A stretch of DNA of 64,000 bases from Parasporobacterium sp. (GTDB taxonomy: Bacteria; Bacillota; Clostridia; Lachnospirales; Lachnospiraceae): the NCBI GenBank assembly GCA_017459985.1, contig JAFUBX010000036.1, positions 62,001 to 126,000 of the forward strand, written 5' to 3'. This document shows, in pieces, positions 35,011 to 42,643 of the stretch. The notes beneath the pieces are model-generated. The model was not told the DNA's origin. It searched no databases and saw nothing but the letters and a program-made list of their open reading frames with translations. Each line of letters begins with the position of its first letter. Position 1 is the stretch's first letter. The translations under genes were made by a program, and so were the position numbers.

Positions 35011-36054
35011 TTATTCCGGAAGTTCCATTCCCAACATTGCTGCAACTTCCTGCAGAACGACTTCCATGGCATCACCGGTGCCTGCAGCCCCTGCAAAGAT
35101 CCGTGCATCTGCAACGCCGGTCTCGAAGAATGCCTTCTGCACCAGAGCAGCATCTTCTTCACCCAGCATGTTCAGCGCGCCGCCTGCTGTCTCAACTGCT
35201 TCCTTTACGCCATCATCCATGGTACCGGCGGTTTCGCAGGCAAATTCCTGGGTAGCTTTGACTGCTTCTTCGAAGACAGCCTTTGTGGCGTCATCAAAGC
35301 TGTTCCACTTGTCCAGATTGATGGTAATGAAGTTTCCCGCGGTGTAAGTGCCGTCCTTCAGGAAATAAGGCATGACTTCCTGCAGACTCATGGAGACCAG
35401 GGCTGCGGATGACATATAACCAACCTCTGCAACACCTCTGGAGAGCTGATCATAGTAATCCCAGGGCATCATGGCCACAACGTTGAATCCCAGTGCTTCC
35501 ATGGCAGTCTGGTTCATGCCGATCCCCAGCTTCAGACCTTTCATATCCGCCAGAGAAGTGTATTCCCTCTTGGTAATAAAGGAATTGGAGCCGCCCGGCA
35601 TGCTGCCCAGCATATGGATATTGCTTTTTTCGATCTCTTCCTGAACCAGAGGAGCAGTCTTTTCATTCCGGAAAGCGATGGTATCCATCAGATTGATGGA
35701 ATCTTCAAATCCGGTAAGTACCTGTGACGGGAAGTTCAGAAGAGATAATTTGTCTGTATACATGGACTGACCGATCACAGACATGTCTGCTCCGCCTGCT
35801 CCGACGAATGCCAGTTCTTCTCCCATTGCTGCATAGGTGCCGCCCCAGTAGATCTCCACAGAGATGGCTCCGTCTGACAGTTCTGCCAGTTTATCCTTCA
35901 GGAAAGAAATAAACTGTCCGGCGAACTCATTCTCGGAATATGTGGTGGTGAGCACCAGACTCTGGGGTGCGATTGCTTCCTGTGCGCTGACTGCAAATGC
36001 CATGGAGCATACCATGACCAGAGTCAGCACGATTGCCAGTAAACGTTTCTTCAT
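35011..36054 (-). CDS. TRAP transporter solute-binding protein (DctP family)
   Basis: About 347 residues. The signal peptide MKKRLLAIVLTLVMVCSMAF ends at AVSAQEA. EIYWGGTYAAMGEELAFVGAG and LKLGIGMNQTAMEALGFNVV belong to the DctP fold; in the family a conserved Arg in the second segment pairs with a carboxylate ligand, whereas here the place is LKLGIGMN without an obvious Arg. GGAGG is 8 nt before the ATG at 36,054. Last gene of the TRAP set, fed by DctM and DctQ upstream. Confidence 0.88.
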   Translation of the reverse strand: MKKRLLAIVLTLVMVCSMAFAVSAQEAIAPQSLVLTTTYSENEFAGQFISFLKDKLAELSDGAISVEIYWGGTYAAMGEELAFVGAGGADMSVIGQSMYTDKLSLLNFPSQVLTGFEDSINLMDTIAFRNEKTAPLVQEEIEKSNIHMLGSMPGGSNSFITKREYTSLADMKGLKLGIGMNQTAMEALGFNVVAMMPWDYYDQLSRGVAEVGYMSSAALVSMSLQEVMPYFLKDGTYTAGNFITINLDKWNSFDDATKAVFEEAVKATQEFACETAGTMDDGVKEAVETAGGALNMLGEEDAALVQKAFFETGVADARIFAGAAGTGDAMEVVLQEVAAMLGMELPE

Positions 36055-36097
36055 TGTTTTTTCCTCCATTTTTATCTGTTAATAATTGTATCCGTTA

Positions 36098-37408
36098 TTA
36101 ATATCCCATAAGTTTCGGGAGAAACTCCACGATCTGGGGGACTGCCCCCATAATGAAGATGGCCACCAGGTCCAGGACAAAGAAGGGTATGACTCCTTTA
36201 AAGATCTCTGAAGTCCCGATCCGCAGCGCATTGGAAACGGCAAAGACATTCATTCCGATTGGCGGTGTCATGCCGGCAGCGTCACACAGCATCACCAGTA
36301 CCACGCAGAGAACGAAGGGATTGTAACCCAGCCCTGTCAGCAGCGGAAATACGATCGGCACCGTGATGATGATAATCGATGCAATATCCATGACACATCC
36401 GCAGATCACATAGAAGATCACGACCAGGGTAAAGACCAGGATCGGCGCCATATGAGCGCTGGCAATGGCATTGGCCAGTCCATCCGCCAGCCGGGTCATG
36501 GAAATAAACCGGCTGAAGATGGAGCCTGCAATAATGATCGGGAAGATGCCCGCATTCATGACCGAGGCTTCCCAGATGCAGTGCAGGATCCGTTTGGGTT
36601 TGATCCCTTTGATCAGAGCATAGATGATCAGGGCAACGGATGCGACAGCACCGGCCACGGTGGACGGGAACAATCCGGTCAGGGTTCCGCCTACGATCAG
36701 GGCAAATACCAGGATGAAGGGAATCAGGTACCTGAGAGACTTGACTTTCTCCTTCATCGGAACCTTTTCCAGCACATCCTTTCCGGGCACCTTCTTCGGG
36801 AAGATCAGGATGTAAACCCGGATGCACAGACAAAGCAGAATGATCATGATAATTCCCAGGGACAGTCCGTACATCAAAGTGGTTCCGATGGACAGGTCGG
36901 TCATCAGACAGAACAGAATGATCGGAACACTGGGCGGGATCAGGGAAGACAGAGATCCTGCTCCTACAATGGCTCCCAGAGAGAGCCTGCGGTCATAATG
37001 GTTCTTTTCCAGCTCCGGCATGGCGATCTTGCCGAACACCACATTGCCTGCCACCGAGATTCCCGAGCAGGCGCCGAAAACAGCATTGGCTCCTACGATC
37101 GCATACAGAAGTCCTCCTCTGGACCTTCCAAACCATTTGTTCATGGAATCGAAGGCCCCCTGGGCAATTCCCGTTTCCCCTGCCAGTGTTCCCACCAGCA
37201 TAAACAACGGCAATACCGCATAGGTATAGTTCGCTCCCAGGGTAAAGGGTGCCTGTGTAAACTGCAGTGTTAATATTTTGGTGCCTCCCAGGATCAGAAA
37301 GCCCAGGAAGGAGCATCCCATCATGGAAACCCAGATCGGGACCCCGATGAATACAAGAACCATCAAGAGGGCAAAGATTCCGATGCCGACCCATGCTGCT
37401 GTTGCCAT
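36098..37408 (-). CDS. TRAP transporter large permease (DctM)
   Basis: About 436 residues with 11-12 membrane segments, beginning MATAAWVGIGIFALLMVLVF. GAGSLSSLIPPSVPIILFCL, with the helix-hairpin Pro pair, and the C-terminal CDAAGMTPPIGMNVFAVS are strong DctM motifs. The frame is open to 37,543, but that overlaps the small-permease gene. It lies 1 nt after dctQ. It moves the solute with Na+. Confidence 0.93.
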   Translation of the reverse strand: MATAAWVGIGIFALLMVLVFIGVPIWVSMMGCSFLGFLILGGTKILTLQFTQAPFTLGANYTYAVLPLFMLVGTLAGETGIAQGAFDSMNKWFGRSRGGLLYAIVGANAVFGACSGISVAGNVVFGKIAMPELEKNHYDRRLSLGAIVGAGSLSSLIPPSVPIILFCLMTDLSIGTTLMYGLSLGIIMIILLCLCIRVYILIFPKKVPGKDVLEKVPMKEKVKSLRYLIPFILVFALIVGGTLTGLFPSTVAGAVASVALIIYALIKGIKPKRILHCIWEASVMNAGIFPIIIAGSIFSRFISMTRLADGLANAIASAHMAPILVFTLVVIFYVICGCVMDIASIIIITVPIVFPLLTGLGYNPFVLCVVLVMLCDAAGMTPPIGMNVFAVSNALRIGTSEIFKGVIPFFVLDLVAIFIMGAVPQIVEFLPKLMGY

Positions 37409-37409
37409 A

Positions 37410-38003
37410 TCACTCTTCCTCCTTTCCATTCTTTGCAGCTTCTGCCACCTGCGGCGGCAATGCTGCCTCCTGAACCGGCAATGCGCCCATCCGGCGCTCC
37501 GGCGCGATCCAGATCTCCCGGAATACGGACCACAGAAATGCAACGGCCACGGTCAGATATCCGATGGCGATGATGGCTGCAAAGGGCCATACCAGAAATG
37601 CATTTCCCGCAGATGAGGACCTGGTCGCCGAGTTCAGCTTGTCCATCATCAGACTGAATTCGCATTTACATAAGAACGCGCAAAGGAATGCGCCTAAGGC
37701 GTAGCCGAAGATCTTGATGCCCTTCTGTACGGCTTTCGGAAACTTGTTGCTTAACAGATCCACCACGGTATTTCCCCGCTCCACCTGAATAAATCCCATC
37801 GACAGAAATACGACCGGAATATTCAGATACGTGACCCAGTCTGTCCCATTTGGAACACTCTGGGAAAAAATCGCAGTTCCGAGGGAATCCACGGTGGCCA
37901 GCACCGCGATCAGGATCAGGGCAACGGCTGCTGCCAGAGAAAAACCATACATGATCTTAAATACGATCCGGTCGATCTTTTCGGCCCATGCATGTACCTT
38001 CAT
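37410..38003 (-). CDS. TRAP transporter small permease (DctQ)
   Basis: A 197-residue protein with four membrane segments. The DctQ signature area is VERGNTVVDLLSNKFP, where family members have the E-x-x-x-R-x-x-x-D pattern on helix 2. GGGAGG precedes the ATG. It is encoded before the large permease and the binding protein. Confidence 0.88.
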   Translation of the reverse strand: MKVHAWAEKIDRIVFKIMYGFSLAAAVALILIAVLATVDSLGTAIFSQSVPNGTDWVTYLNIPVVFLSMGFIQVERGNTVVDLLSNKFPKAVQKGIKIFGYALGAFLCAFLCKCEFSLMMDKLNSATRSSSAGNAFLVWPFAAIIAIGYLTVAVAFLWSVFREIWIAPERRMGALPVQEAALPPQVAEAAKNGKEEE

Positions 38004-38066
38004 GTTTTTCCTCCCTTTTTATTGTTCGATCAATGTTCCGCCTGCGCAGCTTCAGAAGCTGCTTTT

Positions 38067-39554
38067 TCAGGCTTTCTGCGGCAGAGAGACCTCTGCACTC
38101 CCCTCGATCCAGGCTCTCTGATTGATGTCCTGGATCCACCAGATCAGCCGGGCGATCGCCTTGCCGTTCTTGTAATATCTCTCCACGACCTGGGAATGCA
38201 CTTCCGCGATATCCCTGGTCAGACCATGGGTACTGATCATCATCCCCTCTGCTGCCGGAGCGGACTGGATAAACGCATGATAGTACGGGCTTTTCGGCAC
38301 CGGTTTTCCATAAACAGCGTGGGTTCCTGCCGGCATGATGCTCCAGTTGATGCTTTCGATCCTTCCGGCGTCTCCCATCCAGTTATTAAGATGATGGATC
38401 GCCAGATCCCGGCCGACATAATTGATGATGGCGGCTCGTTCATCCCCGGCAGCTGCGTGGATATCCGCGGTATCCAGATCTTCGTCCGGGGTCTCCTTCG
38501 TCTCTTTGGCATCTTCGGAATCCAGCTTCTCATCCAGAGCCTCTCCTCTTCCGTCATCCACCATAAATGCTGTCCGGACGCCGTCGGGGATCGCCGGCGT
38601 ATAATCCTCCGGGTTCGGAAGACGGTAGATTCCGTGGGAGTCCTGCGTCATAGTCCGGAATATTTCCGAATCCAGGATCTCCTTTTTCATCGTCCGGGTT
38701 CCACCGATTCCCTGTCCATAGGGAGCAGACGGAAGCGCACAGTCAATGATCGGCCCCTCCAGCGTCAGAGCCGGCTGATCTCCCACCCTGACATCTTCAA
38801 AGTATCTCGGTTCACTTCCGCGGATCTCTTCCTTCTCCCAGATACTCTTCATATACTCATAATCCGTATCGGTATAATAGTGATCTTCCTTGGAGCACCA
38901 GTCCGGATCCTCCCAGAATCCCGCAAAGCCCATGGCCTCAAAATTCTCTGGTTTCCTGCCGGGCTTATAAGTCTTAACACTTTCCATATAGTGGAAATAA
39001 ACGTGATTTACGATTTCCCCTTTCTGGTTGTACACGGTGCCCTCATTATAAAGAGCACAGCTCCTGTAGATGGAACCCTTTTCCGGAGTCAGATCCATCA
39101 TTTCCCGTTTGTCGATCACCATATACAGGGTATCTCCTGCATAGACATCGTTCACATGTTCCACATGATGGCTGGCCTGAGAAACCAGCAAAGTATCCCG
39201 GGCTGCCGGCGGAAACGGAGAGGTATAGGAATCATCGTGGGCACCGAAGGTAAAATAAGCGGGAATATCTGCATAACCTGCTTTTTTTGCATATTCCCTG
39301 TCGTTGAACAGCGGATTTTCCTGCTCGTATTTCTGATGATTGTAACGGATCATGTTTTCCGTCACGGGAACCACCGGTCCCAGACCCGGCGTATTCTCCG
39401 GCAGGGTCCCGCTGATCAGAGCCTGTACATCAACAGGTCCCCGGTTGTTGATCCGTTCCAGTTCCCGGAAGAAAGCGTCCACATAGGGCTTTTCCTGCTC
39501 ATCGTATTTGCCCGGATAACGGATGATAAAATCGTCTTTGTTAAAATCTCTCAT
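38067..39554 (-). CDS. MaoC-like double-hotdog hydratase/dehydratase family protein
   Basis: A 495-residue protein. VTENMIRYNHQKYEQENPL and KKAGYADIPAYFTFGAHD in the N-terminal half are the MaoC/FAS1-type hotdog start. YAGDTLYMVIDKREMMDLTP is the strand over the long helix. The C-terminal half (NWMGDAGRIESIN, HGLTRDIAEVHSQVVERYY) is a second hotdog. Between them, about residues 335-375, lies an acidic low-complexity stretch (EKLDSEDAKETKETPDED). Such proteins hydrate or dehydrate CoA or acid substrates. It stands between an alcohol dehydrogenase gene and the TRAP genes, so it likely acts on the imported compound. Confidence 0.75.
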   Translation of the reverse strand: MRDFNKDDFIIRYPGKYDEQEKPYVDAFFRELERINNRGPVDVQALISGTLPENTPGLGPVVPVTENMIRYNHQKYEQENPLFNDREYAKKAGYADIPAYFTFGAHDDSYTSPFPPAARDTLLVSQASHHVEHVNDVYAGDTLYMVIDKREMMDLTPEKGSIYRSCALYNEGTVYNQKGEIVNHVYFHYMESVKTYKPGRKPENFEAMGFAGFWEDPDWCSKEDHYYTDTDYEYMKSIWEKEEIRGSEPRYFEDVRVGDQPALTLEGPIIDCALPSAPYGQGIGGTRTMKKEILDSEIFRTMTQDSHGIYRLPNPEDYTPAIPDGVRTAFMVDDGRGEALDEKLDSEDAKETKETPDEDLDTADIHAAAGDERAAIINYVGRDLAIHHLNNWMGDAGRIESINWSIMPAGTHAVYGKPVPKSPYYHAFIQSAPAAEGMMISTHGLTRDIAEVHSQVVERYYKNGKAIARLIWWIQDINQRAWIEGSAEVSLPQKA

Positions 39555-39602
39555 GGTTCTGAACTCCTTATACTGAATCCCTGTTACTTCTGTTTCGGCT
39601 GA

Positions 39603-40637
39603 TTATGGTTCCAGAAGGACCCTTGCCACATCCAGCTTGCCCTGGATCTGATCTATGATCATCTGCTCCGCCTGTTCCAGCGGCGCTTTGTAGGTTGTGA
39701 ACACCTCCGTCCGGAATTTGCCTGCCCGGATCATTTCAAAGAGCTGATGAATCTCTTCCTTCGTATAAGTAAAGGAGAATTTCAGATCATACTCCATCGG
39801 TCCCATCTGCGCGGTACGGATCTGCGCCGGATTGGCGTCGCTGCCGATGCTCATGATCTGACCATTCGGCATACACAGGTCGATACAGCCGTATAATGCA
39901 TGGATATTGCCTGCTGCTTCGAAGCAGACATGAGCGCCATTCTGATGCGCCAGCAGCTCTTTTGCCCTGTTCAGGTTTTCCTCCGTCGGATCAAAGGCGT
40001 AATCCGCCCCTGCCTCAAGGGCCCGCTCCCGGCAGGAGGGCTTTTTATCAAACGCGATCACGATTCTGGCTCCTGCCAGCTTCGCGCTTTCCACTACGGA
40101 CAATCCAACCGATCCGCAGCCGAATACCACTGCAGTATCTCCCAGCCGGAGTTCTGATCTGCGGACCGCATGGAATCCCACCCCTACCAGGTCAAACAAA
40201 ACCGCCTGCTCGAGGGGCATGCCCTCCGGGATCCGGAACAGTTCATTCTGCGGAAAATGAGACAGTACATACTCTGCATAAGCGCCCTGAGTCCCCGGTC
40301 CAATGCCCAGTGTATTCGGAAATGCATGGACACAGGTATTCGGATGACCGGTATTGCAGGAATAGCATTGTCCGCAGTCTCCGGGAGGGCCGACTGCCAC
40401 CAGATCTCCCACCGCAACACAGGTCACGCCTTCTCCTGTCTCTTCCACGATTCCTACCGATTCATGTCCCGGGATGGTTCCCGGGTGCAGAATCCCTTCA
40501 TTTCCGTAGGCATGGATATCCGTTCCGCAGATCCCGCACAGAAGCACCTTCACCAGTACCTGTCCGGGCCCGGGAACCGGCTTTTCCATTTCTATCAGCT
40601 CCATATTCCGGACACCGTTATATCGAATGGCTTTCAT
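39603..40637 (-). CDS. Zinc-dependent medium-chain alcohol dehydrogenase
   Basis: About 344 residues. LCGICGTDIHAYG holds the catalytic zinc Cys, GHESVGIVEETGEG the His and Glu, and GDCGQCYSCNTGHPNTC the four structural-zinc Cys. The NAD(P) Rossmann motif is VFGCGSVGLS. Similar to sorbitol/threonine-type dehydrogenases. Two ATGs are possible (40,643 and 40,637); the second has AAGG at better spacing. It oxidises a secondary alcohol. A close relative lies at 46,548-47,609, and both belong to one same-strand cluster. Confidence 0.92.
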   Translation of the reverse strand: MKAIRYNGVRNMELIEMEKPVPGPGQVLVKVLLCGICGTDIHAYGNEGILHPGTIPGHESVGIVEETGEGVTCVAVGDLVAVGPPGDCGQCYSCNTGHPNTCVHAFPNTLGIGPGTQGAYAEYVLSHFPQNELFRIPEGMPLEQAVLFDLVGVGFHAVRRSELRLGDTAVVFGCGSVGLSVVESAKLAGARIVIAFDKKPSCRERALEAGADYAFDPTEENLNRAKELLAHQNGAHVCFEAAGNIHALYGCIDLCMPNGQIMSIGSDANPAQIRTAQMGPMEYDLKFSFTYTKEEIHQLFEMIRAGKFRTEVFTTYKAPLEQAEQMIIDQIQGKLDVARVLLEP

Positions 40638-40724
40638 TTTCATTTCCTTAACCTTTACGAATTTTTTGTTATTCCTATTTTCCCATGCACAAAAACAAAA
40701 ATCCAATTGTCAACTTGAATGGGG

Positions 40725-41337
40725 TCATTCAATTTCGGAATTGCCAAACAGCGCCGGGAATATATGATACAGATAGGTATTCATGGCGGACATGCTGTGC
40801 TTGCCGCCGTTCATCATGGAACAGCTGGTGTTTTTTCCGGTGATGAAGACATCATCATATTCCAGGAGAGACTTCATCTGCTCGGTGGCGACTTCGAAGG
40901 CAACATCCTCCGTGCCGGTGGCGACAAACAGATAAAAATCATCAGCGGTATATCCCTGTTCCTTCACCGCGTCATACAGTACCTTTGCGGAAAGGTCACT
41001 GTCCCAGATTCCGAAGAGGCCGCTTTCCCCGTCATCCCAGGAAGCCTCACTGATCGGCAGGAACCAGCAGAAATAATCCATCTTCTGGATAAATGCATAC
41101 CAGGCGGCGGTTCCTCCCAGGGAAAATCCGGCAATGGCACGATGCTCCCGGGAGTCCGGAAGAATCCTGCATTTCTCCTTCTCCGGATTCTCCTGCGCTG
41201 TCATCCTGCAGTTCTCCGGATAATCCGGAGAGTTCACTTTCCGGCTCTGCTTCTTCTCCTGCAGGGACAATCCCTGCCATCATAACCATCCATATACCAA
41301 ACAGCAGAATCCCTGCTGTGATTTTTCTCATCTTCAT
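40725..41337 (-). pseudogene. Broken secreted esterase (alpha/beta hydrolase), frameshift plus internal deletion
   Basis: Two overlapping frames make up one damaged gene. From 41,337 the first frame gives a Sec signal (MKMRKITAGILLFGIWMVMM) and an acidic linker, then loses homology near 41,160. From there another frame (to 40,725) reads CRILPDSREHRAIAGFSLGG, the nucleophile elbow of Esterase-D-like feruloyl/xylan esterases, and ends with GGKHSMSAMNTYLYHIFP, which holds the catalytic His. The usual 100 or so residues before the nucleophile are absent. So both a deletion and a frameshift are present. Confidence 0.8.
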
Positions 41338-41366
41338 ATCTTATTCAGGCCCTTCTTATGGTAAAC

Positions 41367-41404
41367 AAACAGCAGAGAGACGGGACCCCATCTCTCTGTT
41401 GTTT
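41367..41404 (-). terminator. Terminator of the orphan binding-protein gene
   Basis: A 14-bp stem with one G-U pair (AAACAACAGAGAGA on the minus strand) is followed by a T-rich stretch, 43 nt after the stop. Confidence 0.75.
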
Positions 41405-41446
41405 CATTATTTCAATATACAGTTACACAGGATCCTGTGATCCGGA

Positions 41447-42622
41447 TTAGTACAGGAATTCATCCACTCTGTACTGCTCAGCGGTATCTACATCGCCCAG
41501 CTTCCACAGAAGTTCGAATCCGTATACGTTCCATGCTGTGATATCATCATAGTACGGAGTATTGTAATCCCACTCATAGTTCTCGCTGCCGCAGACACCC
41601 AGAAGGATTGCTGCCAGCTTGCCGCCGGTTGCGGAATAGGTCAGGTCATTGGCATATTTGTCTACTTCGTGGAATGCTGCATCCTGCTCCTCGGTACCAA
41701 CACCGCCGAAGGAAGCATAGCCTTTGATGGCATTTGCAGAATGATCTTCCGCAACTTCACCGACCATCTCCATGAAGGTATCATCCTGGGAATAGCACGG
41801 AATGACACAGAAATCTGCCATATCGATGCCGTTGATCTCGCCGTACTCCTGGCAGGCAGCTGCGATACCCATTGCGTTGTCCGGCTCATAGCAGATGAAT
41901 ACACGGCAGTTCGGGTTTGCAGACAGGGTTGCCTGAGCATTGCTGTATGCGGTATCGAAGGAAGAGTTTCCATAGGACTGGGTTGCGGATACAGCAACCA
42001 GATTGTCAGACTCTTCAATGGTTCCGAAGATGGCGTTGGAACGATAGATACCATCGATGATGCCGGTGTAGTAGTCGACTGCTACTTCGTATTTTCCATC
42101 TTCATTGGTCGGGATCTCGCCGCCTTCTGCGGTTCTCTTCTCGATCCAGTCCTGAGCAGTGTAGACAGCATACTGACCGGTCAGGTCATAAGCAGTTGCA
42201 ATAAATCCTGCGACCGGATAAGCCGGAGCAACACCCAGCATGGTCACTGCGATACCTGCTTCTCTTGCCTCAGCGCATGCACCTTCCAGAAGGTCAATGT
42301 CCATAGCTGCGATCATCAGAGCGCCGACGTTGCCGGCTGCGATGGCCTGCTCAACAAATTCCACCTGAGATGCGGGCTGTCCCTGTGCATCCTTGGTTGC
42401 GTAGATCCAGCCTTCTTTTTCCATTTCATAACCCATGGAATCTGCATGAACCAGAAGTCCGGGAACTCCCGTGGTGGGAAGGATTGCCCATACTTCCTTG
42501 TTGCCGTTCCAGGTGAACTCCACGGCATCCCCGTCCTGTGCCGGAGCTTCCTCCGCCATGACTGCACCTGCCAGTGCCAGCACCATAACTGCTGCCAGCA
42601 TGATTGCTAAAAACTTCTTCAT
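41447..42622 (-). CDS. Orphan sugar-type ABC substrate-binding protein
   Basis: A 391-residue protein with signal MKKFLAIMLAAVMVLALAG, cleaved near VMAEEA. SQVEFVEQAIAAGNVGALMIA and CRVFICYEPDNAMGIAAACQ belong to the Peripla_BP_4 / LacI-type binding fold. No permease or ATPase gene lies nearby, so it either serves a transporter elsewhere or works as an extracellular sensor or binder. The upstream neighbour is the secreted beta-helix protein, 21 nt away, suggesting shared transcription. Confidence 0.85.
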   Translation of the reverse strand: MKKFLAIMLAAVMVLALAGAVMAEEAPAQDGDAVEFTWNGNKEVWAILPTTGVPGLLVHADSMGYEMEKEGWIYATKDAQGQPASQVEFVEQAIAAGNVGALMIAAMDIDLLEGACAEAREAGIAVTMLGVAPAYPVAGFIATAYDLTGQYAVYTAQDWIEKRTAEGGEIPTNEDGKYEVAVDYYTGIIDGIYRSNAIFGTIEESDNLVAVSATQSYGNSSFDTAYSNAQATLSANPNCRVFICYEPDNAMGIAAACQEYGEINGIDMADFCVIPCYSQDDTFMEMVGEVAEDHSANAIKGYASFGGVGTEEQDAAFHEVDKYANDLTYSATGGKLAAILLGVCGSENYEWDYNTPYYDDITAWNVYGFELLWKLGDVDTAEQYRVDEFLY

Positions 42623-42643
42623 TAAATATTACCTCCTATTTTT

